Position numbers and translations under genes: made by a program. 64,000 nucleotides of DNA, taken from CAVPEW01 sp963703565 (GTDB taxonomy: Bacteria > Actinomycetota > Acidimicrobiia > Acidimicrobiales > VFJN01). The DNA lies in NCBI GenBank assembly GCA_963703565.1, contig CAVPEW010000030.1, forward strand, positions 1 through 64,000, in the 5' to 3' direction. The notes under the pieces are model-generated. The model saw only the letters and a list, made by a program, of their open reading frames with translations, made no database searches and had not been told where the DNA came from. Below are positions 25,941 through 33,499 of this stretch, piece after piece. Within the stretch, counting starts at the first letter, position 1, and the number at the start of each line of letters is the position of its first letter.

Positions 25941-27933
25941 CGGCGACCTCCGCGGTCGAGGTGGGGGTGAGGCCGCCCGGAGCCTCGGGCTCGCCGGGTC
26001 CGTGGGGACCATGACCCGAAGCGGCCGGATCGTCCGCCGGCTCGAGAGCCCAGCCGACGAAGGCCGCCAGCGACAAGGCGGCGCCCACGGCCGTGAAGGC
26101 CAGGTTGAAGATCAGGCCCCAGGCGATCAGGGGGAACCCGGCGGCGAACACGATCGGCCAGTACGACGGGCTGGGCAGGTGGGCTCGGCTGCCGTCGCCC
26201 GGGAACGCGACCTCGGCGCCGGTGGCCACCGGGACGAGACGTCCGTGCTCGTCCTCCTCGTACTTGCGGTACCAGAACTCGTCGAGGCGGGTCACGATGA
26301 CATCGTCATCGAAGTTGTGCGCAGGCGTCGGCGAGGGGACCATCCACTCCAGGCTGCGACCGTCCCACGGGTCGGGCCCCGGCGAGGGAAGGTTCTTCGC
26401 CGCGCGGCGCGACAGCACCATGTTGGTGAGGAACACCAAGACGCTGACCGCGATGACGAACGCGCCGACCGTGGACACCATGTTCCAGGCGTCGAAGCCG
26501 TAGCCCTCGGCGTAGGAGTGCGTCCGGCGGGCCATGCCCTGAAGGCCCAGGATGTGCATCGGGCCGAAGGTCATGTTGAACCCGATCAGCATGGTCCAGA
26601 AGTGGACCTTGCCGATCCGATCGTTCAACACGTATCCGAAGATCTTCGGCCACCAGTAGTAGAACCCGCCCATGAAGCCCAGTAGCGCTCCACCGAAGAG
26701 CACGTAGTGGAAGTGGGCGACGATGTAGTAGGTGTCGGTCTGTTGGGTGTCCGCCGGGGCGACGGCGTGGGTCACGCCGGACAGGCCCCCGATGGTGAAC
26801 ATCGCCACCAAGCCGATCGAGAACAGCATCGGCGTGCTGAAGGTGATCTTCCCGCCCCACATCGTGGCCATCCAGTTGAGGATCTTCACCCCCGTCGGCA
26901 CGGCGATGAACATGGTCGACAGGCTGAAGGCGGCCACCGAGATAGGCCCTAGACCAGAGGCGAACATGTGGTGGGCCCACACGCCCCAGCCCATGAACCC
27001 GATCGCGATCCCGGAGAACACCATGAACGGGTAGCCGAAGATCGGCTTCCGGGAGAAGACGGGGATGACCTCCGAGACGATCCCGAAGGCGGGCAGGATC
27101 ATGATGTAGACCTCCGGGTGACCGAAGATCCAGAACAGGTGCTCCCAGAGGAGCGGGTCGGCCCCCTGGCTCACGTTGAAGAAGTTCGCATCGAAGAGCC
27201 GGTCGAACGTGAGCAGGAAGAGCGCCACGGAGATCACCGGCATCGCGAACAGCAGCAGCACCTGGGTGACGAAGCCCATCCAGGTGAACACCGGCATCTT
27301 CATCAGCGACATGCCCGGCGCGCGCATGTTCAGCACCGTGACGATCAGGTTGATCGCACCGACCAGCGATGCGATGCCGGTGATCTGAAGTCCCAGGGCG
27401 TAGAAGTCGATGCCGTGGCTCGGCGAGAAGACGACCCCGCTGTTGGGGGCGTAGTTGAACCAGCCGCCGTCGGCGCCGCCGCCGAGGAACCAGGACGAGT
27501 TGAGCAGGATCCCGCCGAAGAGGAACGTCCAGTAGCTGAGGGCGTTCAGCCGGGGGAAGGCCACGTCGCGTGCACCGATCTGCAACGGCATGAGGTAGTT
27601 CATGAAGGCCGCGCCCATGGGCATCACGACCAGGAAGATCATCGTCACGCCGTGCATGGTGAACAGCTGGTTGTACAGGTCGGCCGAGACGAGGTCGTTG
27701 CCGGGGACCGCCAACTGCGTCCGGATGATCAGAGCCTCGACGCCGCCGACCGCGAAGAAGACCATCGCCGTCACGCCGTACATCACGCCGATGCGCTTGT
27801 GGTCGACGGTTGTGATCCAGCTCCGCCACCCCGTGGTGGCGGTTGGCCGGGCGAAGACGCCGAGCGGGTTCGATCGGCGAGATGCTCCCGGTGGCAGCGC
27901 GAGGGTGTCGGCCGGTCGCTCGATGATGGCCAC
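25933..27933 (-). CDS. ctaD: Cytochrome c oxidase subunit I (catalytic)
   Basis: 666 residues with a full set of A-type haem-copper oxidase ligands: His94 (low-spin haem a, LFTMHG), His272-Pro-Glu274-Val-Tyr276 (CuB, K/D-path and cross-linked Tyr), His321-His322 (CuB), His407 (haem a3) and His409 (haem a) in AHFHY. It reduces O2 to water and pumps protons. The C-terminal extension after residue 540 contains further helices and a Pro/Gly-rich tail, as in other actinobacterial/caa3 CtaD proteins. It follows ctaC by 12 nt and is the intact comparison for the degenerate paralogue at 30675-32276. Confidence 0.95.
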   Translation of the reverse strand: MAIIERPADTLALPPGASRRSNPLGVFARPTATTGWRSWITTVDHKRIGVMYGVTAMVFFAVGGVEALIIRTQLAVPGNDLVSADLYNQLFTMHGVTMIFLVVMPMGAAFMNYLMPLQIGARDVAFPRLNALSYWTFLFGGILLNSSWFLGGGADGGWFNYAPNSGVVFSPSHGIDFYALGLQITGIASLVGAINLIVTVLNMRAPGMSLMKMPVFTWMGFVTQVLLLFAMPVISVALFLLTFDRLFDANFFNVSQGADPLLWEHLFWIFGHPEVYIMILPAFGIVSEVIPVFSRKPIFGYPFMVFSGIAIGFMGWGVWAHHMFASGLGPISVAAFSLSTMFIAVPTGVKILNWMATMWGGKITFSTPMLFSIGLVAMFTIGGLSGVTHAVAPADTQQTDTYYIVAHFHYVLFGGALLGFMGGFYYWWPKIFGYVLNDRIGKVHFWTMLIGFNMTFGPMHILGLQGMARRTHSYAEGYGFDAWNMVSTVGAFVIAVSVLVFLTNMVLSRRAAKNLPSPGPDPWDGRSLEWMVPSPTPAHNFDDDVIVTRLDEFWYRKYEEDEHGRLVPVATGAEVAFPGDGSRAHLPSPSYWPIVFAAGFPLIAWGLIFNLAFTAVGAALSLAAFVGWALEPADDPAASGHGPHGPGEPEAPGGLTPTSTAEVAGD

Positions 27934-27945
27934 GGCGGGGCTCTC

Positions 27946-29139
27946 CTAGTCCAGCGTCTCGAGGTAGGCGACGATGGCGTCGATGGTCTCGGGGCTCAGC
28001 CCCAGGTTCGGCATGCCACGGTTGGGAGGGGCCATCGGCTTCTGGCTCACCGGATTGCGCAGCCAGCGCTCGAGGTTGGCCCGGTTCAGCTCCCCGCCGA
28101 TCTCGTCGGTGTCGATGGTCCCGTTGCCGTCGGCGTCCTTCCACAGCTCGAGGGTTCCGCCGGCGAACGCGCCCCGGGTGGCGAAGTGGGTGAGGTTGGG
28201 GGCCGCACCCGAGACCTGCTGGGCAGACCCGGCATAGGAGGGGTCGCCAGTGTCGTTGCCTCCGGTGACGAGGTGGCAGCTCGAGCAGTTGGTGCGGAAC
28301 TGGGCCAGGCCATCGGCGGCGAGCGAACCCTCCGGAGGCAGGTCGGCCGGCTGCATCTGGTTGTCCACCCAGGCGTCGAAGTCGCTCGGGGACAGTGCGA
28401 CGGCGCGCATGCGCATGTATGCGTGCGACAGGCCGCAGAACTCGGTGCACTGGCCGGCGAACACGCCGGGCTCGTCGGCCTCGAGGGTCAGAGGGTGGCG
28501 GCGGCCCGGGACGGCATCGCGCTTTCCGTTGAGGGCGGGGATCCAGAAAGAGTGGATCACGTCGCGCGACGTGATCGTCAGGTTCACCGGGAACCCGGCC
28601 GGGATTACCAGGTCGGTTGCGGTCACTATGTCGTCGGTGCCGTCGCCGTCCATGTCGTAGCGGTACTCCCACCACCACTGCTGGCCGATGACGGTGACCT
28701 CGAGCGCGCCCTTCGGGTGGTCGACGAATCGCACGACCTGGCCGTTGAGGTCGTTGGCCTCGACCACGGAGGGCTCGCTGTCGTCGAGGTCGATGATCGC
28801 GACGACGGTGGCGAAGGCGACGAAGGCCAACACGACCGCAGGCAGGATGGTCCAGCCGATCTCGAGGCGGAAGTTCCCGTGAACCTGCTCGGGCAGAGAT
28901 CCGTCGTCGTCACGTCGCTTGCGAAAGCGCAGCGCCAGGTAGATGCAGCCGGCCTGGACGAAGAGGAACACCACGCCGGCGACCAGGAAGACCGGGTCGG
29001 AGATGTTGTCGATCGTGCGCGAAGCCGGGCCCTTGGGCTCCAGGGTGTCGAGCGGGGCGTCCTCGGCGCAGGCGGACAGGATCAGTGCCAGCGGGACGAT
29101 CAGCAGCGCCAACCGACGCCGTGATCCGCGGGGGGCCAT
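27946..29139 (-). CDS. ctaC: Cytochrome c oxidase subunit II with fused cytochrome c domain (caa3 type)
   Basis: 397 residues: lipoprotein signal (LILSACA, Cys24), two membrane helices (about 48-70 and 95-116), the cupredoxin domain with QWWWEYRY (154-161) and the CuA ligands in GQCTEFCGLSHAYM (229-242), then a C-terminal cytochrome c with CSSCH (285-289). It carries electrons from its own haem c through CuA to subunit I. Two acidic calcium-loop-like insertions are unusual: DMDGDGTDD (162-170) right after the WWWEYRY segment and DADGNGTIDTDE (335-346), a full EF-hand-type loop within the haem domain. The start overlaps the preceding stop (TGATG). Confidence 0.93.
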   Translation of the reverse strand: MAPRGSRRRLALLIVPLALILSACAEDAPLDTLEPKGPASRTIDNISDPVFLVAGVVFLFVQAGCIYLALRFRKRRDDDGSLPEQVHGNFRLEIGWTILPAVVLAFVAFATVVAIIDLDDSEPSVVEANDLNGQVVRFVDHPKGALEVTVIGQQWWWEYRYDMDGDGTDDIVTATDLVIPAGFPVNLTITSRDVIHSFWIPALNGKRDAVPGRRHPLTLEADEPGVFAGQCTEFCGLSHAYMRMRAVALSPSDFDAWVDNQMQPADLPPEGSLAADGLAQFRTNCSSCHLVTGGNDTGDPSYAGSAQQVSGAAPNLTHFATRGAFAGGTLELWKDADGNGTIDTDEIGGELNRANLERWLRNPVSQKPMAPPNRGMPNLGLSPETIDAIVAYLETLD

Positions 29140-30041
29140 CAGCCTGCGTCCTCCTCGGTGGTCTGGCTCGTGGGAGGAGCCACGGGCCCGGCACCGGTCG
29201 AGGACTCCCCGATGCCGGTGGCGCCCGGGATCCGGACCCGGGGCGGGTTCGGTGCCTCACCGCCGTGGTCCGACGCCTCGTGGGCCTTCTCCTCCTCGAG
29301 GGAGTGGAAGGTGCGCTCGCCGCTCGCGCCGGACACGATGCCGCCCACCAGGGTGACGAGAGCGGCGCCGGTCAACACAGCGGCAGCGAGGTTGGAACTG
29401 CTCGCCGGGCGCACCGCGACCAGGGTCCCAAGGCCGAGGACGGACACGGCCAACCCCATCGCCACCCACACAGCAGCGTCAGCGGAGCTGGCGAGCAGGA
29501 TCCTCGACACCGACGCGACGAGCGCGGCGACACCGAGCGCCCCGAGCAGCGGTACCTCGAAGGGGTACATCAACTGGTTGCGCAGGTCCCTGTTGACCGA
29601 GCGGTCCCCGGTGGCCCGGTCGGCCCAGGTCAGCACGGCCCACTCCAACGTGCTGACGCCGGCCACGATGAGGCCGCCGACGAACAGGACGTTGCTCACC
29701 ACCAGGCCGACGGCGGCGAGCCCCACCCCGAACGCGGCGATCGCCGGCCAGTAGGCGGGCCCGGCCGGAACGTCGGGAGCCGGCATGTCGGGGCGTCCGG
29801 CCACCTGGGCGAGCGCCTCGGAGTCGGCGTCACGCGTGGCGACCGCAACCGACCCGAGCAGCGCCGACATGAAGGCAGTCGCGACCAGGACGCCGTAGCC
29901 GAGGTGGTCCCCGACTCCGCCCTTGTAGCCCATCGTGACGGGGCCGAGGCCGTCGCCCCCGGTGCTCCAGCCGTAGGCGGCGGCCAGCACGGCGCCGACC
30001 ACCGCCGTGCCGATGAACCACTTTGCGCTGGTGGTGATCAT
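29139..30041 (-). CDS. Polytopic membrane protein of the oxidase operon, unknown function
   Basis: 300 residues that I cannot assign to a named family. Roughly seven hydrophobic segments are visible (about 5-22, 48-66, 97-118, 118-137, 168-184, 191-208, 216-236), then a Pro/Gly/Glu-rich hydrophilic tail of about 60 residues (EEEKAHEASDHGG onward). No haem or metal motif stands out. It lies between the COX3-like gene (10 nt away) and ctaC (overlap), so it is almost certainly co-expressed with the oxidase and may belong to the complex or to its auxiliary paralogue module. Confidence 0.6.
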   Translation of the reverse strand: MITTSAKWFIGTAVVGAVLAAAYGWSTGGDGLGPVTMGYKGGVGDHLGYGVLVATAFMSALLGSVAVATRDADSEALAQVAGRPDMPAPDVPAGPAYWPAIAAFGVGLAAVGLVVSNVLFVGGLIVAGVSTLEWAVLTWADRATGDRSVNRDLRNQLMYPFEVPLLGALGVAALVASVSRILLASSADAAVWVAMGLAVSVLGLGTLVAVRPASSSNLAAAVLTGAALVTLVGGIVSGASGERTFHSLEEEKAHEASDHGGEAPNPPRVRIPGATGIGESSTGAGPVAPPTSQTTEEDAG

Positions 30042-30051
30042 CCGAGCGGTC

Positions 30052-30675
30052 CTACTTGGTCACGTAGACGGCGTACCAGACGACGTAGTACACGCCGACG
30101 GTCGCGTACCAATAGAAGGTGGCGGCGCCCATGCCCTCGGCGTCACGGCCCGTCAGCTGGCCACCGAAGGCCTGGACTCCCATCACGACGAGGAAGACCA
30201 GCCCTGCGATCGTCATGGCCATGTGCCCGCCCGTGACGGCGTAGAAGAGCACGCCGGTCTCGGATCGCACGGGCAGCGCCGTCTGCTGGAACAGGTAGGC
30301 GGTCTCGACCATCGACGCCAGCCCGAACAACAGGGTCAGCCCGAGCGCCAGGTAGGCGTGACCCCGGTCGCGGCGGCGCAACGCGTAGACGATCCACGAC
30401 GCCGAGAACAGCGACATCGTCAGCGTGAACACGTTCATGTTGGCGTTGGCGAGCGGCACCGCGCTGCCCTCGGGGAAGAACGGCTCCCCCCCCGTGAGGA
30501 CCTCGGAGCGTTGGCGTAGGTAGACGGCGAGCGCGGCCATGATCGCCAGGGCCGAAGCGCAGGCCGCCAGCGACGAGCCGATCAGCAACACCCGGGGCCG
30601 GCGCGTGCCCGGCCCATGGCCGACCTCGAGGTCGGCCATGGGTGCGTCGACGAGCGCCTGGGTCGTCGCGGCCAT
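30052..30675 (-). CDS. Divergent cytochrome c oxidase subunit III-like protein
   Basis: 207 residues, about five membrane helices, with overall COX3 organisation: VYLRQRSEVLTGG, ANMNVFTLTMSLFSASWIVYALRR, YLALGLTLLFGLASMVETAYLFQ, LFYAVTGGHMAMTIAGLVFLVVMGV and ATFYWYATVGVYYVVWYAVYVTK. The second-last helix resembles the GFHGIHVSVG region (TGGHMAMT), but the usual WHFVDxVW is replaced by WYATVGVYYVVW. It overlaps the degenerate COX1 paralogue (ATGA), which suggests that the two proteins form a pair distinct from CtaD/CtaE. Assignment rests on pattern and context. Confidence 0.65.
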   Translation of the reverse strand: MAATTQALVDAPMADLEVGHGPGTRRPRVLLIGSSLAACASALAIMAALAVYLRQRSEVLTGGEPFFPEGSAVPLANANMNVFTLTMSLFSASWIVYALRRRDRGHAYLALGLTLLFGLASMVETAYLFQQTALPVRSETGVLFYAVTGGHMAMTIAGLVFLVVMGVQAFGGQLTGRDAEGMGAATFYWYATVGVYYVVWYAVYVTK

Positions 30676-32276
30676 CACTGGACCTCCACCCGGTGGCGGG
30701 CGTCGTAGAGGGGAGCCTCGGAACCGACCTCGACGTCGGGGTCGCTCGCCCACTCCAGGGTGTGCCCTCCCCATGGGTCGGCGGGCGATTCGCCGCCCGA
30801 GGCCGCTGCGCGCATCACCAGCAGCAGCCAGCCGAGCAGCGACAGGCCGACCAGGGCACCTCCGACGAGAGAGACGAGGTTGAAGGCCTCGACGGCGTCG
30901 ACGTTGTCGGCGACACCGGTCAGTCGCGAGCCCTGACCGAGCAGCCCGGACACGAGGTCGCTCAGCGCGAGGAGCACCGTGCCGACCAGGACCAGCCCGG
31001 CGAGCGCGCGGGACGCGCCCTCGGCGAGGATGCCGCCGAGGATCCTCGGCGCCCAGAAGGTCACCGCTCCCAACAGAGCGATGGTCGCGGCCATGACGAC
31101 GTAGTGGGACACCCCCGACGACCAGGTGGTGACGGCGAGGGTGGTGCCCTCGCCGTCGACGACGGTCTTGATGGGCTCGATCGCGCCGATCGCGCCTGCG
31201 ACCACGCCCGTGGCCAGCATGGTGGCTGCACCCATGCCGTACAGCAGGGGGCTGGACAGGCGCAGCCGGCCGTGCCGGGCGGTGTCGGCCCATAGCCCCA
31301 GCAGGCCCAGGACGGGGACGAGGATCACGAAGCTCACCGCCACCCAGGGCGCCTCGTAGCGGAAGGGGACCAGGTCACCTTCGATGCCGGGCAGCGCCCA
31401 TGCGCCCATCGACAGCACGCCGTAGGCACCGATGAGCCCCATCGCCACCTTGTGACGACGGTGGCGGGTCGAGGAGAAGACCGGCACGACGTCGCCGACC
31501 ACTCCGAGCACGACGATGCCCAAGGCGTAGACCGCAGGCTGGCCGAAGACCCAGGCGACCCAGTCGTAGGCGCCGTCGGCCGCGCCCAGCAGGTCCACTC
31601 CGTAGCGGTAGGCGACGAACACGACGACGGTGACCCCCGCCAGGACCGGCAGGGTGAGCAACCACACCAGGGACGACACCAGCACCGACCAGGAGAACAG
31701 CGGCACCCGGGTGAGGCGCATGCCGGCTCGTCGCATCGCCAGCACGGTGGTGCCCAGCGAGATCCACGCCGCCATCTGAGCGACGACGACCACGACCAAC
31801 CCGACCAGGTAGAGCTCCACGCCGTCGGCGTCGTCGCCGAACGGGCCGCCGTCGGACAGGTAACCGGCCACCATCACGGCTGCGCCCAGCAGGTGGACCC
31901 AGGCAGCGAAGGCCATCGCACGGGGGAACGCCAGCGTCCGCGCTCCGAGCTGCGGGGGAACGACGACGCTGGCCACGCCGATGGTGAGCGGCAACAGGAA
32001 CAGGAACACCCCGACGATGGGGTGGAAGGCGTAGAGCTGGGCGAACCAGTCGGTGTCGACGACGTCGATGCTCGCCGTGTCGAGCCGCTCGGCCGACACG
32101 GCCACCCCGGCGACGCCCGCCGCCACCAGGCCCAGCGCCGACGCGACGATCCAGGTGCGCCCGACCACGACGTGGTGACCCGAGCCGAGGATGCCTGCCA
32201 TGCCGCCTGCATCGCCATCGGGCAAGGGTCGCTCGTCGACGCGCGCAGTCGTTGGGGCGGACTCCGTCATCGTCAT
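30675..32276 (-). CDS. Haem-copper oxidase subunit I paralogue lacking the catalytic ligands
   Basis: 533 residues, about 12 helices. Alignment by eye with CtaD of the same operon is clear: LYAFHPIVGVFLFLLPL matches LFTMHGVTMIFLVVMP; AWVFGQPAVYALGIVVLGVVGDVVPVFS matches FWIFGHPEVYIMILPAFGIVSEVIPVFS; SHYVVMAATIALLGAVTFWAPRILGG matches the AHFHY helix. His85 and His391 keep both low-spin haem ligands. The CuB His (272 in CtaD) is Gln246, Glu274 is Ala248, His-His 321/322 is Leu-Pro 295/296, and the haem a3 His407 is Val389. The tyrosine (Tyr250) remains. It therefore cannot hold the binuclear centre and may be an electron-transfer or structural/sensor membrane haem protein. Confidence 0.8.
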   Translation of the reverse strand: MTMTESAPTTARVDERPLPDGDAGGMAGILGSGHHVVVGRTWIVASALGLVAAGVAGVAVSAERLDTASIDVVDTDWFAQLYAFHPIVGVFLFLLPLTIGVASVVVPPQLGARTLAFPRAMAFAAWVHLLGAAVMVAGYLSDGGPFGDDADGVELYLVGLVVVVVAQMAAWISLGTTVLAMRRAGMRLTRVPLFSWSVLVSSLVWLLTLPVLAGVTVVVFVAYRYGVDLLGAADGAYDWVAWVFGQPAVYALGIVVLGVVGDVVPVFSSTRHRRHKVAMGLIGAYGVLSMGAWALPGIEGDLVPFRYEAPWVAVSFVILVPVLGLLGLWADTARHGRLRLSSPLLYGMGAATMLATGVVAGAIGAIEPIKTVVDGEGTTLAVTTWSSGVSHYVVMAATIALLGAVTFWAPRILGGILAEGASRALAGLVLVGTVLLALSDLVSGLLGQGSRLTGVADNVDAVEAFNLVSLVGGALVGLSLLGWLLLVMRAAASGGESPADPWGGHTLEWASDPDVEVGSEAPLYDARHRVEVQ

Positions 32277-32380
32277 CGGGGCACCTGCTGGAGCGGTCGG
32301 CGGGTCAGCGGCACAGCGTTGGGCAATCTAGTCATGGCCCCGTCGGCCCTTCGAAAACGCCTTGCTCGAGGCAACGTGGA

Positions 32381-33325
32381 TCACGACCGGACCAGCGTGT
32401 CGAGGGCCATCGCCCCGAACAGGAGCGTGATGTAGGTGATCGACCAGGCGAACAACCGCATGGCGTCGGCCCTGAGCACGGTCTCGGCGACCTCGCCCGC
32501 CGGTCCCGCCAGTACCGGGGTCATCGGCTCGGGTCGGCGCAGTAGCGGCAGGGCGAGAGCCACGAACACCGCCCCCAGCACGGTGGCCGCTCCGAGGTAC
32601 AGGTCGCCCATGCCAGCCACGGGCCCGAAGGCGAGGGTCAGGGCCCACAGCAGCAGCGTGTAGCCCAGGATCCGCTGCGCGGTCCGCCGGATGCTGGTCA
32701 CCGAGGGCAGCATCGGCACGTCGGCGACGGCATAGTCGTCGCGGTAACGGATGGCCAGAGCCCAGAAGTGGGGCGGGGTCCAGTAGAAGATGACCGCGAA
32801 CAGCAGGACCGGGGGCCAGCCCAGCGACCCGGTGACGGCGCTCCAACCGATCAGCACAGGTACCGCTCCCGCCGCGCCGCCTATGACGATGTTGTGGGTC
32901 GATGTGCGCTTGAGCCACAGCGTGTAGACGAACACGTAGAACAGGCAGGCAGCCACGGCCAGCCCCGCGCTGAGCAGGTTCACCGTCGCCCACAGGAACG
33001 CGAAGGCGACGACCTCGAGCGACACCGCGAACACGAGCGCAGCCTGTGGCGTGACCGCTCCGGTCACCAGGGGTCGCTGCTGGGTCCGCGCCATCAGCCG
33101 GTCGATGTCGCGGTCCACGTACATGTTGACGGCGTTGGCGCCCCCCGCGGCGAAGGCTCCACCGACCACGGTGGCCGCGACGAGCCACAACGACGGGATG
33201 CCGCCCTCGGCCACGACCATGGTCGGCACGGTGGTCACCAGCAGCAGCTCGATGATGCGGGGCTTGGTGAGCGCGACGTACGCGGCAACCCTCGAGCGCA
33301 GCGGAGACCTGAGGGTCAGGGCCAT
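32381..33325 (-). CDS. ctaB: Protoheme IX farnesyltransferase (haem O synthase)
   Basis: 314 residues of the UbiA prenyltransferase family, eight or nine helices. The allylic-diphosphate motifs are NAVNMYVDRDIDRLMARTQQRPL (first Asp-rich motif) and YRDDYAVADVPMLP (second), with YTLWLKRTSTHNIVIGG between them. It adds a farnesyl group to haem b to make haem O, the step before CtaA. It is probably the first gene of the oxidase operon on the minus strand; 104 nt separate it from the next gene. Confidence 0.92.
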   Translation of the reverse strand: MALTLRSPLRSRVAAYVALTKPRIIELLLVTTVPTMVVAEGGIPSLWLVAATVVGGAFAAGGANAVNMYVDRDIDRLMARTQQRPLVTGAVTPQAALVFAVSLEVVAFAFLWATVNLLSAGLAVAACLFYVFVYTLWLKRTSTHNIVIGGAAGAVPVLIGWSAVTGSLGWPPVLLFAVIFYWTPPHFWALAIRYRDDYAVADVPMLPSVTSIRRTAQRILGYTLLLWALTLAFGPVAGMGDLYLGAATVLGAVFVALALPLLRRPEPMTPVLAGPAGEVAETVLRADAMRLFAWSITYITLLFGAMALDTLVRS

Positions 33326-33499
33326 GACGAGCGGAGGTTAGGACGGGCGCCGCGGACCGGGCGAACCGAGCCGATCGGGCCCGACCGAGCCACGGGTGAG
33401 GTCCCGCGCGGGTCGCGCGCTCGGTGAGGGTCACGAGCGGCACGGCCTCCCCTAGCGGTGTGCGCCGCCGGCCCGGCCGCCCCCGCGCACCCCGGTAGC

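Noticed and set aside
26968..29124. 718-codon plus-strand frame opposite ctaC/ctaD
   Set aside because: Its His/Asp/Glu/Arg-rich composition is typical of a GC-rich antisense frame, and it lies over conserved oxidase genes.
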